From Thermoplasmata archaeon (GTDB lineage Archaea > Thermoplasmatota > Thermoplasmata > Lutacidiplasmatales > UBA184), in contig JASHUS010000002.1 of the NCBI GenBank assembly GCA_030039865.1, positions 1-9,708 of the forward strand: DNA of 9,708 bases. The letters run 5' to 3'. Every line of letters starts with the position of its first letter. Positions within the stretch are counted from its first letter, which is position 1. Made by a program: the position numbers and the translations under genes. Under the pieces are notes generated by a model. It saw nothing but the letters and a program-made list of their open reading frames with translations. It was not told the DNA's origin and searched no databases. Shown here in pieces: positions 1 to 5,332 of this stretch.

Positions 1-260
1 GCGCCTACGGTCGTCGCGTCGCGAACCATCCGGGTCTTCTCTGGCGCTTGCAGCAGAAAGATCGCCACCCGGTTCGATCGAGACCAGGCACATAGCCTCT
101 CGAGCTGTGAAAACCTGCGTTCACTAACAGGGAGACGGCAGCGAAGGGCCAGGGGGCCGGGGAGACCTGACCCATTCTTCGCCGAATATCCGGCGACCGT
201 GTGGGTCGGGTCGGCATCAGGCATCGGACCCTACATTGAACGCATTGTGTCAGCGGGAAT
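1..260. other. Stretch with no confident gene
   Basis: I see no convincing gene between the window edge and the tRNA. One plus-strand frame is open from base 3 to a TAG at 93-95 (about 30 residues, containing NHPGLLWRLQQKD). It could be the C-terminal tail of a gene that starts outside the window, but I do not recognise it. A second plus-strand frame stays open from base 1 to a stop near 337, but it runs through the antisense of the tRNA and is not credible as coding. The minus-strand frame at 5-217 is arginine- and proline-rich with no recognisable motif. Confidence 0.4.
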
Positions 261-334
261 GGGCCCAGTCGGATTTGAACCGACGACCTCCCGGTTATCA
301 GCCGGGTGCTCCAGCCAAACTAAGCTATGGGCCC
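261..334 (-). tRNA. tRNA-Ile (anticodon GAU)
   Basis: Read on the minus strand, this 74-nt segment folds into a full cloverleaf. The acceptor stem GGGCCCA pairs with TGGGCCC over 7 bp. The D arm has a GCT/AGC stem. The anticodon stem CCCGG/CCGGG closes the loop CTGATAA, which has GAT as the anticodon. The variable loop is AGGTC, and the T arm is GTCGG-TTCAAAT-CCGAC. It decodes isoleucine AUC/AUU codons during translation. No intron is visible and no CCA is encoded at the 3' end, so CCA would be added after transcription, as is common in archaea. No convincing TATA box was found upstream (plus positions about 355-370 hold only a weak CATAGATC). Confidence 0.97.
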
Positions 335-670
335 GCTAGTGCTCCGCCAGATGTACCTTCTGATCTATGGCAGCGATTCTTCGAGGAATGATTCTGCCTC
401 CATCGACCAACGCCGAGTTAGCCCTCTCGCGGACCCCCGAGTATCGAGGTGGTTTAAGAATCGCGGTAAGCAAGGTGCCGCCGAGCGAAAGCTCGAGCCG
501 TGTTCTCGCGATCCTCCGAATACTTGGTCGAACGGGTGGCTAGCGTCACCTTCACTCCCTCAGACCGCACTCGCCCTCCGTCGTCGTCCCGGGGCGACGC
601 CTCGCCCCGGTATGCGTCGGGCTTTCCGCATTCTCTCAGTCGGCGCCCAACCCATCGCTTGCCAGCGGAC
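335..670. other. Gene-poor intergenic stretch with hairpins
   Basis: No credible coding region was found here. Open frames on both strands are rich in Arg/Ser/Pro, and one begins inside the tRNA. The stretch holds two clear hairpins: CGAGC-GAAA-GCTCG at 482-495, a 5-bp stem closed by a GNRA-type tetraloop, and a 9-bp perfect stem CCGGGGCGA/TCGCCCCGG at 589-610 with a 4-nt loop. They could belong to an untranslated RNA, but nothing matches the SRP RNA or RNase P RNA signatures that I looked for. A minus-strand ORF of 72 codons (672 to 454) is the only coding candidate and is weak. Confidence 0.4.
589..610. repeat. 9-bp perfect inverted repeat (hairpin)
   Basis: CCGGGGCGA at 589-597 is the exact reverse complement of TCGCCCCGG at 602-610, with loop CGCC. 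The stem is all G/C except for one A-T pair and would be very stable in RNA. It lies about 110 bp upstream of the start of the winged-helix gene. Its role is unknown; it could be part of a structured RNA or a protein-binding site. Confidence 0.55.
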
Positions 671-693
671 ATAGTTACCTAATGAGTAACTAT
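671..693. promoter_or_regulatory. Operator-like inverted repeat overlapping the TATA box
   Basis: ATAGTTAC (671-678) and GTAACTAT (686-693) form a perfect 8-bp inverted repeat around the 7-nt spacer CTAATGA. Its right arm runs into the A/T-rich TATA element at 691-698. A protein dimer bound here would be expected to exclude TBP, which fits autorepression by the winged-helix protein encoded 30 bp downstream. AbiEi-type antitoxins are known to bind inverted repeats in their own promoters. The binding partner here is inferred. Confidence 0.7.
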
Positions 694-698
694 TTTAT
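691..698 (+). promoter_or_regulatory. TATA box of the winged-helix/NTase operon
   Basis: TATTTTAT stands out in GC-rich surroundings and is centred about 28 bp upstream of the ATG at 723. That is the spacing expected for archaeal TBP/TFB promoters of leaderless transcripts, and no Shine-Dalgarno motif precedes the ATG. On the minus strand the same bases read ATAAAATA, so a weak divergent role cannot be excluded. Confidence 0.65.
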
Positions 699-722
699 CT
701 GTCCCGCTACCTACTTCCGTCG

Positions 723-1214
723 ATGGAGCCCTGGCCTGACCCCGCCCTCGTTTCCCTCTTCGGGAGCCGAGCCCGGGTGCTCACGATCGCGGCGCTCGCG
801 AATTCCGCCGAGCCCTTGACGGGGTACCGGATCTCGTTCGTGACCGGCGTTCCACGTCCGAAGGTCTACGGTGAGCTGTGGAAAGGAGTCCATACCGGCA
901 TCATACGCGAGGACCCGAACGGCTTCGTCCTCATCGATGCCGATATTCGGGCGCTCCTTCGCCGGCGCGTCCGGGTCTCGTGGGATGAAGAGTGGGACAG
1001 AGCCCGGGGCGACGCCGACGCGACGATCGGAGCCGTGTACGAACGCGTACTCGCTTCGCTCCCTGACGACCCGGAATTCTACCGACCCCGAAACTGGAAG
1101 CCCACGGCCGAAACGGTCCGGTGTCTACGGTCTAAGATCCGGCCGCCGGAGAAGGATCGCATCCTGCGCGAAGAGGGAGGACGGACCTCGTACCGGGAGG
1201 GCTGGAAGCCATGA
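723..1214 (+). CDS. Winged-helix DNA-binding protein, putative AbiEi-like antitoxin
   Basis: A 163-residue cytoplasmic protein with no membrane segment. Residues 8-82 look like a winged helix. The helical start LVSLFGSRARVLTIAALAN is followed by a helix-turn-helix (about 33-56; recognition helix around PRPKVYGELWKG) and a wing (about 57-72, GIIREDPNGFVLID). The remainder is charged and helical (WDEEWDRARGDAD), then a basic tail. The ATG at 723 is preferred because a TATA box lies about 28 bp upstream, giving a leaderless transcript. The stop overlaps the start of the nucleotidyltransferase gene (ATGA at 1211-1214), so the two are co-transcribed and probably translationally coupled. By analogy with AbiEi/AbiEii pairs I infer that it is an antitoxin and autorepressor acting on the inverted repeat at 671-693. 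It could instead be a plain transcription factor. The fold is fairly clear; the antitoxin role is inference. Confidence 0.72.
   Translation: MEPWPDPALVSLFGSRARVLTIAALANSAEPLTGYRISFVTGVPRPKVYGELWKGVHTGIIREDPNGFVLIDADIRALLRRRVRVSWDEEWDRARGDADATIGAVYERVLASLPDDPEFYRPRNWKPTAETVRCLRSKIRPPEKDRILREEGGRTSYREGWKP
1195..1200 (+). promoter_or_regulatory. Shine-Dalgarno site of the NTase gene
   Basis: GGGAGG lies 10 bases before the ATG at 1211 and is complementary to the archaeal 16S rRNA 3' end. It supports that start over later in-frame codons and contrasts with the leaderless first gene of the unit. Confidence 0.5.
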
Positions 1215-1837
1215 GGTCCGAGGCAGAAGTCGCTCGGATTGTCCTGGCCGAACCGATCGTCTACCGGCGCCGTCGGCTCCTCCTGGGCCTGCTCGCAGAA
1301 GAGGCCCACCTCCCCCCACGGGAGTTCACAGTCGTCGGCGGATCGGCGGGCCAACAGTACACCGAGGGCCGCATCCCGTCAGATGACATCGATCTGCTCG
1401 TCTCGGACCGGGCGAAGGTAGCCGCAATCTTGCGATCGTGGGGCTTCGTCGACCACGGGAAAATGATCTCGCGAAAGGACTGGGGCGTCTTCATCGACCT
1501 GATGAGCGGGTCCTACGAGGGATCCGAGCGGCTCACGCGAGAGGTCGCGACCCCGTACGCTACGATTCGTCTCTCCGCAATCGAGGACCTGATTCTCGGT
1601 CGGATCCGCGAGGTCCGCGTCATCCCCGGTCAATACCGGGGTAAGGCGCACATCGAAATGGCGAAACGAGCGTACGCCCAGGCGATCGTGCTCATCCGCG
1701 AGCATTACGACGATATCGATTGGGCGGAGATCGACTGGCACGCACGCCGAGAGCGGCTCGACGACCTCGTCGCCGACGCGCGGCGGCGCGCGCGCGACCC
1801 CCGATGGTCAGCACCAGAAAATCTTCGGCTCGAATAG
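1211..1837 (+). CDS. Nucleotidyltransferase-fold protein, putative AbiEii-like toxin
   Basis: A 208-residue soluble protein with the signature of the polymerase-beta-like nucleotidyltransferase superfamily. Residues 41-46 (VVGGSA) form the glycine/serine loop that holds nucleotide phosphates. SDDIDLLV (57-64) supplies the metal-binding pair D59 and D61, and D96 in WGVFIDLM is well placed as the third acidic residue. IEDLILGRI (124-132) matches the helix that follows the core in AbiEii- and DUF6036-type proteins. The active site appears intact. It overlaps the upstream winged-helix gene by 4 bp. In the AbiE family the NTase is the toxin and the winged-helix partner the antitoxin; related MenT-type toxins transfer nucleotides to tRNA. 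Function here rests on that analogy. Other NTase-fold proteins, such as aminoglycoside-type transferases, are possible but fit the partner gene less well. Confidence 0.78.
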   Translation: MRSEAEVARIVLAEPIVYRRRRLLLGLLAEEAHLPPREFTVVGGSAGQQYTEGRIPSDDIDLLVSDRAKVAAILRSWGFVDHGKMISRKDWGVFIDLMSGSYEGSERLTREVATPYATIRLSAIEDLILGRIREVRVIPGQYRGKAHIEMAKRAYAQAIVLIREHYDDIDWAEIDWHARRERLDDLVADARRRARDPRWSAPENLRLE

Positions 1838-1990
1838 AACGGGCGAGTCGCCACCGAACGTCTACGGCCGGATAGATTAAAAGCTCCGAACGGTGGAGCG
1901 CGCTCGGCGGTAGTTCGGGTCCCGGATAAGGGCGACGGGACACGGTGACGTCCCTTCAATGCGCGGGATGGAAGCACGGTCCTGGCGGTG

Positions 1991-2033
1991 CCGGTGGACT
2001 GGCTGCAAGGCGTGTTGCAACCGCGTCCACCGG
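1991..2033. repeat. 43-nt near-continuous hairpin
   Basis: CCGGTGGAC (1991-1999) pairs perfectly with GTCCACCGG (2025-2033). The fold continues inward past a bulged C (2024) with a U-G wobble, two G-C pairs, one C-A mismatch and five more pairs TGCAA/TTGCA (2004-2008 with 2015-2019), ending in the 6-nt loop GGCGTG. About 17 pairs in one stem points to a structured RNA or a transcript end. There is no T-tract after it. It may mark the 3' end of the NTase transcript or form part of a leader upstream of the MOSC gene. Confidence 0.6.
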
Positions 2034-2100
2034 TCTAAGCGGCGCCGCAGTTCGTCTTCTGGGTCGCGGCCGACCGAGAGGGAGCGGACTACACCAAATC

Positions 2101-2106
2101 ATAATA
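2101..2106 (+). promoter_or_regulatory. Possible TATA box for the MOSC gene
   Basis: ATAATA sits in the only A/T-rich patch upstream of the MOSC gene (AAATCATAATACTC, 2096-2109). It lies about 52 bp before the ATG, so a transcript starting about 26 bp downstream would carry a short leader with the GGGGAG at 2139-2144 as a possible SD. Confidence 0.35.
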
Positions 2107-2155
2107 CTCGACGCGGCCACAGCTCCACTGACGCCACTGGGGAGATGGGCGGGAG

Positions 2156-2695
2156 ATGGTGGACTCGACCAATAGACCGCTGACAGCCCCCGAAGGCGGA
2201 ACAGCCCCCCTCGAAGGTCGGGTGGTGGGCCTGCATCTCAAACCAGAGACGCCGGGTGAACGGGGACTACCGAAGCGTCCCGTATCCGAGGCTCGTCTGA
2301 AGCGCTCTGGATTAGAGGGTGACTTCAATCGATATCGGCACGAGGAAAAGCACGACGACGATGGCATGGCGCTCCTCCTCATGCCGAGCGAGATGATCGA
2401 ACAGCTGAACCGGGAGGGATGGCCGGTACGGCCCGGAGATCTCGGGGAGAACATCACCTCGGCCGGCATCCCGTACGACCGGTTCCAGCCCGGTACGACG
2501 CTGACGATCGGTGAGGCAGAAGTCGTCGTGACCAAGGCGTGCGACCCGTGCACGATTCTCTACACGTTGCCGTATGTCGGGCCGGCGCGGGGCCCCGAGT
2601 TCCTGAAGACCATGCTCCACCGTCGCGGATGGTATTTGCGCGTCCTCCGAGAAGGGACGTCCCGCTTGGGGGACAGCGTCCGCTTGATCCCGTAG
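2156..2695 (+). CDS. MOSC domain-containing protein
   Basis: A 179-residue soluble protein made of a single MOSC domain, the sulfur-carrier fold shared with the C-terminus of molybdenum cofactor sulfurase and with YiiM-like proteins. Landmarks are GLPKRPVSEARLKRSGLEGD (37-56), the signature PGDLGENIT (93-101), the FQPGTTLTIGEAEVVVTKACDPC run (110-132), and RGWYLRVLREG (157-167). C132 is the conserved family cysteine; C129 is a second nearby thiol. Stand-alone MOSC proteins often act in molybdopterin-dependent reduction of N-hydroxylated compounds or in sulfur transfer; the substrate cannot be read from sequence. The start at 2156 is the first ATG in frame, with GGGGAG 12 bases upstream. The first 18 or so residues are Pro/Gly-rich and probably disordered. 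It ends 10 bp from the convergent regulator gene. Confidence 0.88.
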   Translation: MVDSTNRPLTAPEGGTAPLEGRVVGLHLKPETPGERGLPKRPVSEARLKRSGLEGDFNRYRHEEKHDDDGMALLLMPSEMIEQLNREGWPVRPGDLGENITSAGIPYDRFQPGTTLTIGEAEVVVTKACDPCTILYTLPYVGPARGPEFLKTMLHRRGWYLRVLREGTSRLGDSVRLIP

Positions 2696-2705
2696 ATCGA
2701 ACTGG

Positions 2706-3959
2706 TCACGTAGTGTAGCGCGACGCCAAGTACCGACGTGCCCGCCGTCCCGAGCCGGGAGCGGGCGGGATGGGGCAAGAGTCGCCGGCTCCGGCGGTCG
2801 ACCCGGTCGCTCCCGCCGCGAACGAACTGAGGGGCGGCGAAGTATCGACGGATACTCCGCCCGCTATCAGTCGCCCCGGCACCAGGTCCAGCGCGGGTCC
2901 GCGAGCGAGGTAGGGCCGTCGCGCCCGGGCATCTTCCGATAGCCGAGCGAGAAGGCGAGCGTTGAGCCACTCGGGGTAAGACCGGAAAGCGCGCGGGATG
3001 CGCCATCGGACCGACGCGACCTCGCGCAGGCCCGCGATCTGCCGCGCGACGTCGTCGACGGCACCGGGAGACGTGACCATCGATAGTCCGGCCAGTCGGC
3101 GATCCGCGGCCGCGGGCGGCGCGCCAAAGCCATCGCTAGCACAGGGAATCCAACCGGGGACGAGCGAGCCGAGGAGGTGGTGCACGTCCGGGGCATGGGC
3201 AGCCGGATCCAGGACGGCGGAGAAGAACACGACCGGAAATCGCGCCGTCTGTACCTCGAGGACCCACCACATCGCGTTGTCGTCGATCATCCGATCCCTC
3301 CGGACGGAGAGGGTCTTCGTACTGATGCCGAGGCTTCCGGAGGTCTCGGTGAGGGTCGCGTCGGGGTACGCCCGGTAGAAGGAGAGCACCCGCCAGTCGA
3401 GCGGTGAGAGCCGACGGCTCGGCTCGGGTACCCAGTAGGGCTCAACTTCCGGTTCCGTCAGGAGTCCGGAGATCCTCCGCAACAGCCGGCGGCGTCGCCC
3501 GAGGGCCACCCCGCCGTCGTTGACGAGGTAGACCCGGACCTTGCGGCCGTCCTCGTCGAGCAGCTCACGGGCGGATAGCACTCCTTCCACGAGGGCGAGG
3601 TCGTCGAGCAGCTGATCGACGCGCCCGGGAGAGTTCGCCGGGATATCCACGGTGCTGAGCGAGACTCCGAAGAGCCGAAGGTTCGGCCAGACTTCGAAGC
3701 CCGAGTGAGCGCCGGTGGCCCGCCACCCGCGGAGTCGCGATTGCACCGCCGTCCGGCTCATCCCGATCCGCCGACCGATCTCGGTCGCCGTGACACGTGG
3801 GTCGACGATCGAGCGGCCCGCCCAGAAGCGGGCCTCCTGGCCACGGAAGAGCGCTCGGTAGATCGCGAGGTCGGTGCGGTCCGTAGGCCCCCCTTCGCGA
3901 CCATCGGGATGGGGGCCAAATAACCTTGCGACGGCGCAGGGTCCGCCCGGAATCGTCAA
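2706..3959 (-). CDS. Lrp/AsnC-like archaeal regulator with two winged-helix domains; start uncertain
   Basis: About 417 residues from the tentative TTG at 3959. Domain one has LAIYRALFRG and an HTH in DPRVTATEIGRRIGMSRTAV (about 53-72), followed by an alpha/beta region (about 95-180) resembling an Lrp-type ligand domain. A second HTH lies in PLDWRVLSFYRAYPDATL through GISTKTLSVRRDRM (about 186-224), followed by another alpha/beta half (240-330). The last 60 residues are low-complexity and probably disordered. It is likely a cytoplasmic transcription regulator, divergent from the G1 peptidase gene. The open frame runs back to 4454, but residues upstream of about 3930 look non-coding. No ATG lies in frame before the HTH; the first is inside it. 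Family members usually begin just before the D-L-A-I-Y-R motif. The ATG at 3902-3904 is one base out of frame, and one extra G in the run at 3888-3893 would join it. The function is inferred from fold; the target is unknown. Confidence 0.75.
   Translation of the reverse strand: MTIPGGPCAVARLFGPHPDGREGGPTDRTDLAIYRALFRGQEARFWAGRSIVDPRVTATEIGRRIGMSRTAVQSRLRGWRATGAHSGFEVWPNLRLFGVSLSTVDIPANSPGRVDQLLDDLALVEGVLSARELLDEDGRKVRVYLVNDGGVALGRRRRLLRRISGLLTEPEVEPYWVPEPSRRLSPLDWRVLSFYRAYPDATLTETSGSLGISTKTLSVRRDRMIDDNAMWWVLEVQTARFPVVFFSAVLDPAAHAPDVHHLLGSLVPGWIPCASDGFGAPPAAADRRLAGLSMVTSPGAVDDVARQIAGLREVASVRWRIPRAFRSYPEWLNARLLARLSEDARARRPYLARGPALDLVPGRLIAGGVSVDTSPPLSSFAAGATGSTAGAGDSCPIPPAPGSGRRARRYLASRYTT
2741..2769. 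repeat. GC hairpin near the convergent gene ends
   Basis: CCCGCC (2741-2746) pairs with GGCGGG (2764-2769), and inside it TCCCG (2748-2752) pairs with CGGGA (2756-2760) around a 3-nt loop. It lies 45 bp after the MOSC stop and within the low-complexity tail of the regulator gene. It could slow transcription from either side, but it has no T-tract. Confidence 0.35.
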
Positions 3960-4110
3960 CTGTCGGCCCAGGGGAGTCCGGACGCCCCCGAAGGTTCGAA
4001 AGCGGTCATCCGGGGCGCGCGAACTTCCGGAAACGTCGAACGGCACGGCGCTGAGTAGAAGGCGGCCGCGCCGGTCCCCTTCGCGACGGCACTTTCCGGA
4101 CATCGGGGAC

Positions 4111-4126
4111 GCGATCGATCGATCGC
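4111..4126. promoter_or_regulatory. 16-bp perfect palindrome between divergent genes
   Basis: GCGATCGATCGATCGC is an exact 16-bp palindrome made of overlapping CGATCGAT units. It lies between the regulator and the G1 peptidase, 66 bp before the peptidase ATG. Its symmetry suits a homodimeric regulator such as the neighbouring Lrp-like protein. That protein is only a candidate; no binding data exist. Confidence 0.4.
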
Positions 4127-4191
4127 CCGAACCGTGGCGCCTCCCCGGGCTCCGCGTCAGCCCGTCGCCCAGAGGAGAAGGGAACAAAGGC

Positions 4192-5157
4192 ATGCGCGCA
4201 AACGAAGGAGCCGAATGGAGAGCAAGAAATCCGCGGACGCCCGCGTTTCTGGCGCTCGCCGTGGCCGTGATGGCCGTGGCGGGCTTCGGATTCGCCGGAG
4301 TCGCTACCGCGATCGTCTCGCTGGAGGCCCACTTGGGCCCGGCGTCGACCGGTTCGGACTTGAAATGGTCCGCGGCGGAGAAGATCACGCCCGAGATGTC
4401 GGCGGAACTGCACGCGTTCGGGAAGAACAGCGTCACCAAGACCACCAGCAGCAACTGGGCCGGGTACGCGGATACGGTCGCGTCGGAATACTATGGGAAC
4501 GTCCTCGAAGCCTCGGGAGAGTGGTTCGTTCCGACGATCAGTTGCGACGTCTACCCCGCGCTCGATGACCAGTGGGTAGGAATCGATGGTTGGGCCACCG
4601 GCACGGTCGAGCAGGGCGGAACCTACGGGTACTGCAATTCCGACGGTGGCGGCCCGTACTATTGGACCTGGTTCGAGTTCTATCCCTACGAAAACATCCA
4701 GTCGTACGCCGAGATCTCGGCGGGTCAGCTGGTCCAGGCGTACGTGCTCTACAACCCGTCGATCTGCTTCGGAGACTACTGCGGAGTCTACACGATCGTG
4801 GTGGACGACACCGACGACGCGGGCGCGAGCTTCATGATACAGGGGAATCCGTCCACCTGCAATTCGAACGGCTGCGAGGGCGGACAGGACTCCGGTTCGG
4901 AGTGCATCTCCGAGTCGTTGACGAACCAGGGCGACTACCTGGCGGACTACGGAACCGAGACGTTCTACCGCTGCAACACAGAGATCAACGGCTACTACAA
5001 TGGCATCGGTGGACTACCGGGGAGCGCCCACGCGACGGTCCTCGAGATTACCCAGTACGGCCCCAGCACGGGCGACTTGCAACAGAAGGTGGGCAGTCTG
5101 AGCAGCTACTACCAGAAGAAGGACAAGTTCACGGTGACGTGGGAGTCCTACGACTAA
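4192..5157 (+). CDS. Secreted glutamic endopeptidase, G1 (eqolisin) family
   Basis: A 321-residue precursor. Residues 18-43 form a hydrophobic segment (signal peptide or membrane anchor) after a short charged N-terminus, so the enzyme is exported. The catalytic domain spans about 86-290, starting at SNWAGYAD. Aligned by eye with scytalidoglutamic peptidase, the catalytic glutamine is Q141 (VEQGGTYG, after QWVGIDG) and the catalytic glutamate E241 (SECISES, matching AEFIIE). The aromatic block YYWTWFEFYP (156-165) matches the WYEWYP block of the fungal enzyme. Eight cysteines follow the signal (C118, C148, C192, C197, C223, C228, C238, C261), which suggests disulfides. G1 peptidases cleave proteins at acid pH, so a role in scavenging external protein in an acidic habitat is plausible. 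The segment 45-85 may be a propeptide. ATG 4192 is chosen because it places the signal correctly; the frame is open upstream to 3874 but looks non-coding. No clear TATA box was seen. Confidence 0.88.
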   Translation: MRANEGAEWRARNPRTPAFLALAVAVMAVAGFGFAGVATAIVSLEAHLGPASTGSDLKWSAAEKITPEMSAELHAFGKNSVTKTTSSNWAGYADTVASEYYGNVLEASGEWFVPTISCDVYPALDDQWVGIDGWATGTVEQGGTYGYCNSDGGGPYYWTWFEFYPYENIQSYAEISAGQLVQAYVLYNPSICFGDYCGVYTIVVDDTDDAGASFMIQGNPSTCNSNGCEGGQDSGSECISESLTNQGDYLADYGTETFYRCNTEINGYYNGIGGLPGSAHATVLEITQYGPSTGDLQQKVGSLSSYYQKKDKFTVTWESYD

Positions 5158-5196
5158 GCGTGGCTCGAGTGGTCGGACCGAGAGCCAACCCCTTCC

Positions 5197-5226
5197 GTGC
5201 GTCGGGACCCGTCGGTCCCGACGCAC
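5197..5226. repeat. 13-bp perfect inverted repeat (terminator or operator)
   Basis: GTGCGTCGGGACC (5197-5209) is the exact reverse complement of GGTCCCGACGCAC (5214-5226), with the 4-nt loop CGTC. It lies 39 bp after the G1 peptidase stop and about 77 bp upstream of the TATA box of the dehydrogenase operon. No poly-T follows, so it is not a standard archaeal terminator. It may act as an RNA 3'-end structure for the peptidase mRNA or as a binding site controlling the operon. Confidence 0.6.
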
Positions 5227-5302
5227 TCCCGCACCGGAACGCCGCCCGGGCACGCGCTCGCGGTTCCGATCCGGCTCCTCGGGCGGGCTCGACGGTTCGG
5301 AC

Positions 5303-5308
5303 TTATAT
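5303..5308 (+). promoter_or_regulatory. TATA box of the 2-oxoacid dehydrogenase operon
   Basis: TTATAT, within ACTTATATCG, is the only A/T-rich hexamer in the region. It is centred about 27 bp before the ATG at 5333, the classic archaeal spacing for a leaderless start. No SD motif precedes that ATG. It probably drives the whole E1alpha-E1beta-E2-E1alpha2 unit. Confidence 0.75.
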
Positions 5309-5332
5309 CGAGCCCATTTCTCCGTACGCTAG

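Larger units (their letters stand above)
1838..2155. other. Intergenic stretch with structured elements
   Basis: No convincing gene lies between the NTase and the MOSC gene. An A/T-rich GATTAAAAG (1875-1883) could be a TATA box. It is followed by GTCCCG (1919-1924), which pairs with CGGGAC (1936-1941); the GGGAC of that second arm could pair instead with GTCCC (1950-1954), so the two stems are mutually exclusive. A strong hairpin follows at 1991-2033. A plus-strand frame from ATG 1959 to 2183 encodes a basic, Cys-containing 74-residue peptide (CRWTGCKACC), but its poor codon use and overlap with the MOSC start argue against it. Confidence 0.4.

Noticed and set aside
1..337. Plus-strand open frame running through the tRNA antisense, containing GPVGFEPTTSRLSAG
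   Set aside because: This peptide is the typical translation of an antisense tRNA and a known annotation artefact. The tRNA explains the sequence.
327..674. 115-codon plus-strand ORF
   Set aside because: It begins inside the tRNA gene, has no family motif, and has Arg/Ser/Pro-rich composition typical of random high-GC frames.
261..1837. Toxin-antitoxin-like unit as cargo of an element integrated at tRNA-Ile
   Set aside because: The unit lies on the 5' side of the tRNA, whereas integration usually occurs at the 3' end. No repeated tRNA fragment, integrase or att duplication was found in the window.
1959..2183. Small basic Cys-containing ORF (CRWTGCKACC), possible zinc-finger protein
   Set aside because: The codon positions are not GC3-biased like real genes here. 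It covers the strong hairpin and overlaps the MOSC start, and its Cys spacing fits no zinc motif that I know.
3874..4191. Upstream extension of the G1 peptidase frame (106 codons)
   Set aside because: It would bury the signal peptide in the interior of the protein and is Arg/Pro-rich. The ATG at 4192 gives a normal secretory N-terminus.
3960..4454. Upstream extension of the regulator reading frame to an ATG at 4454
   Set aside because: The extension is antisense to the N-terminus of the G1 peptidase, including its signal segment, and has no domain. Family members start near the DLAIYRALF block.
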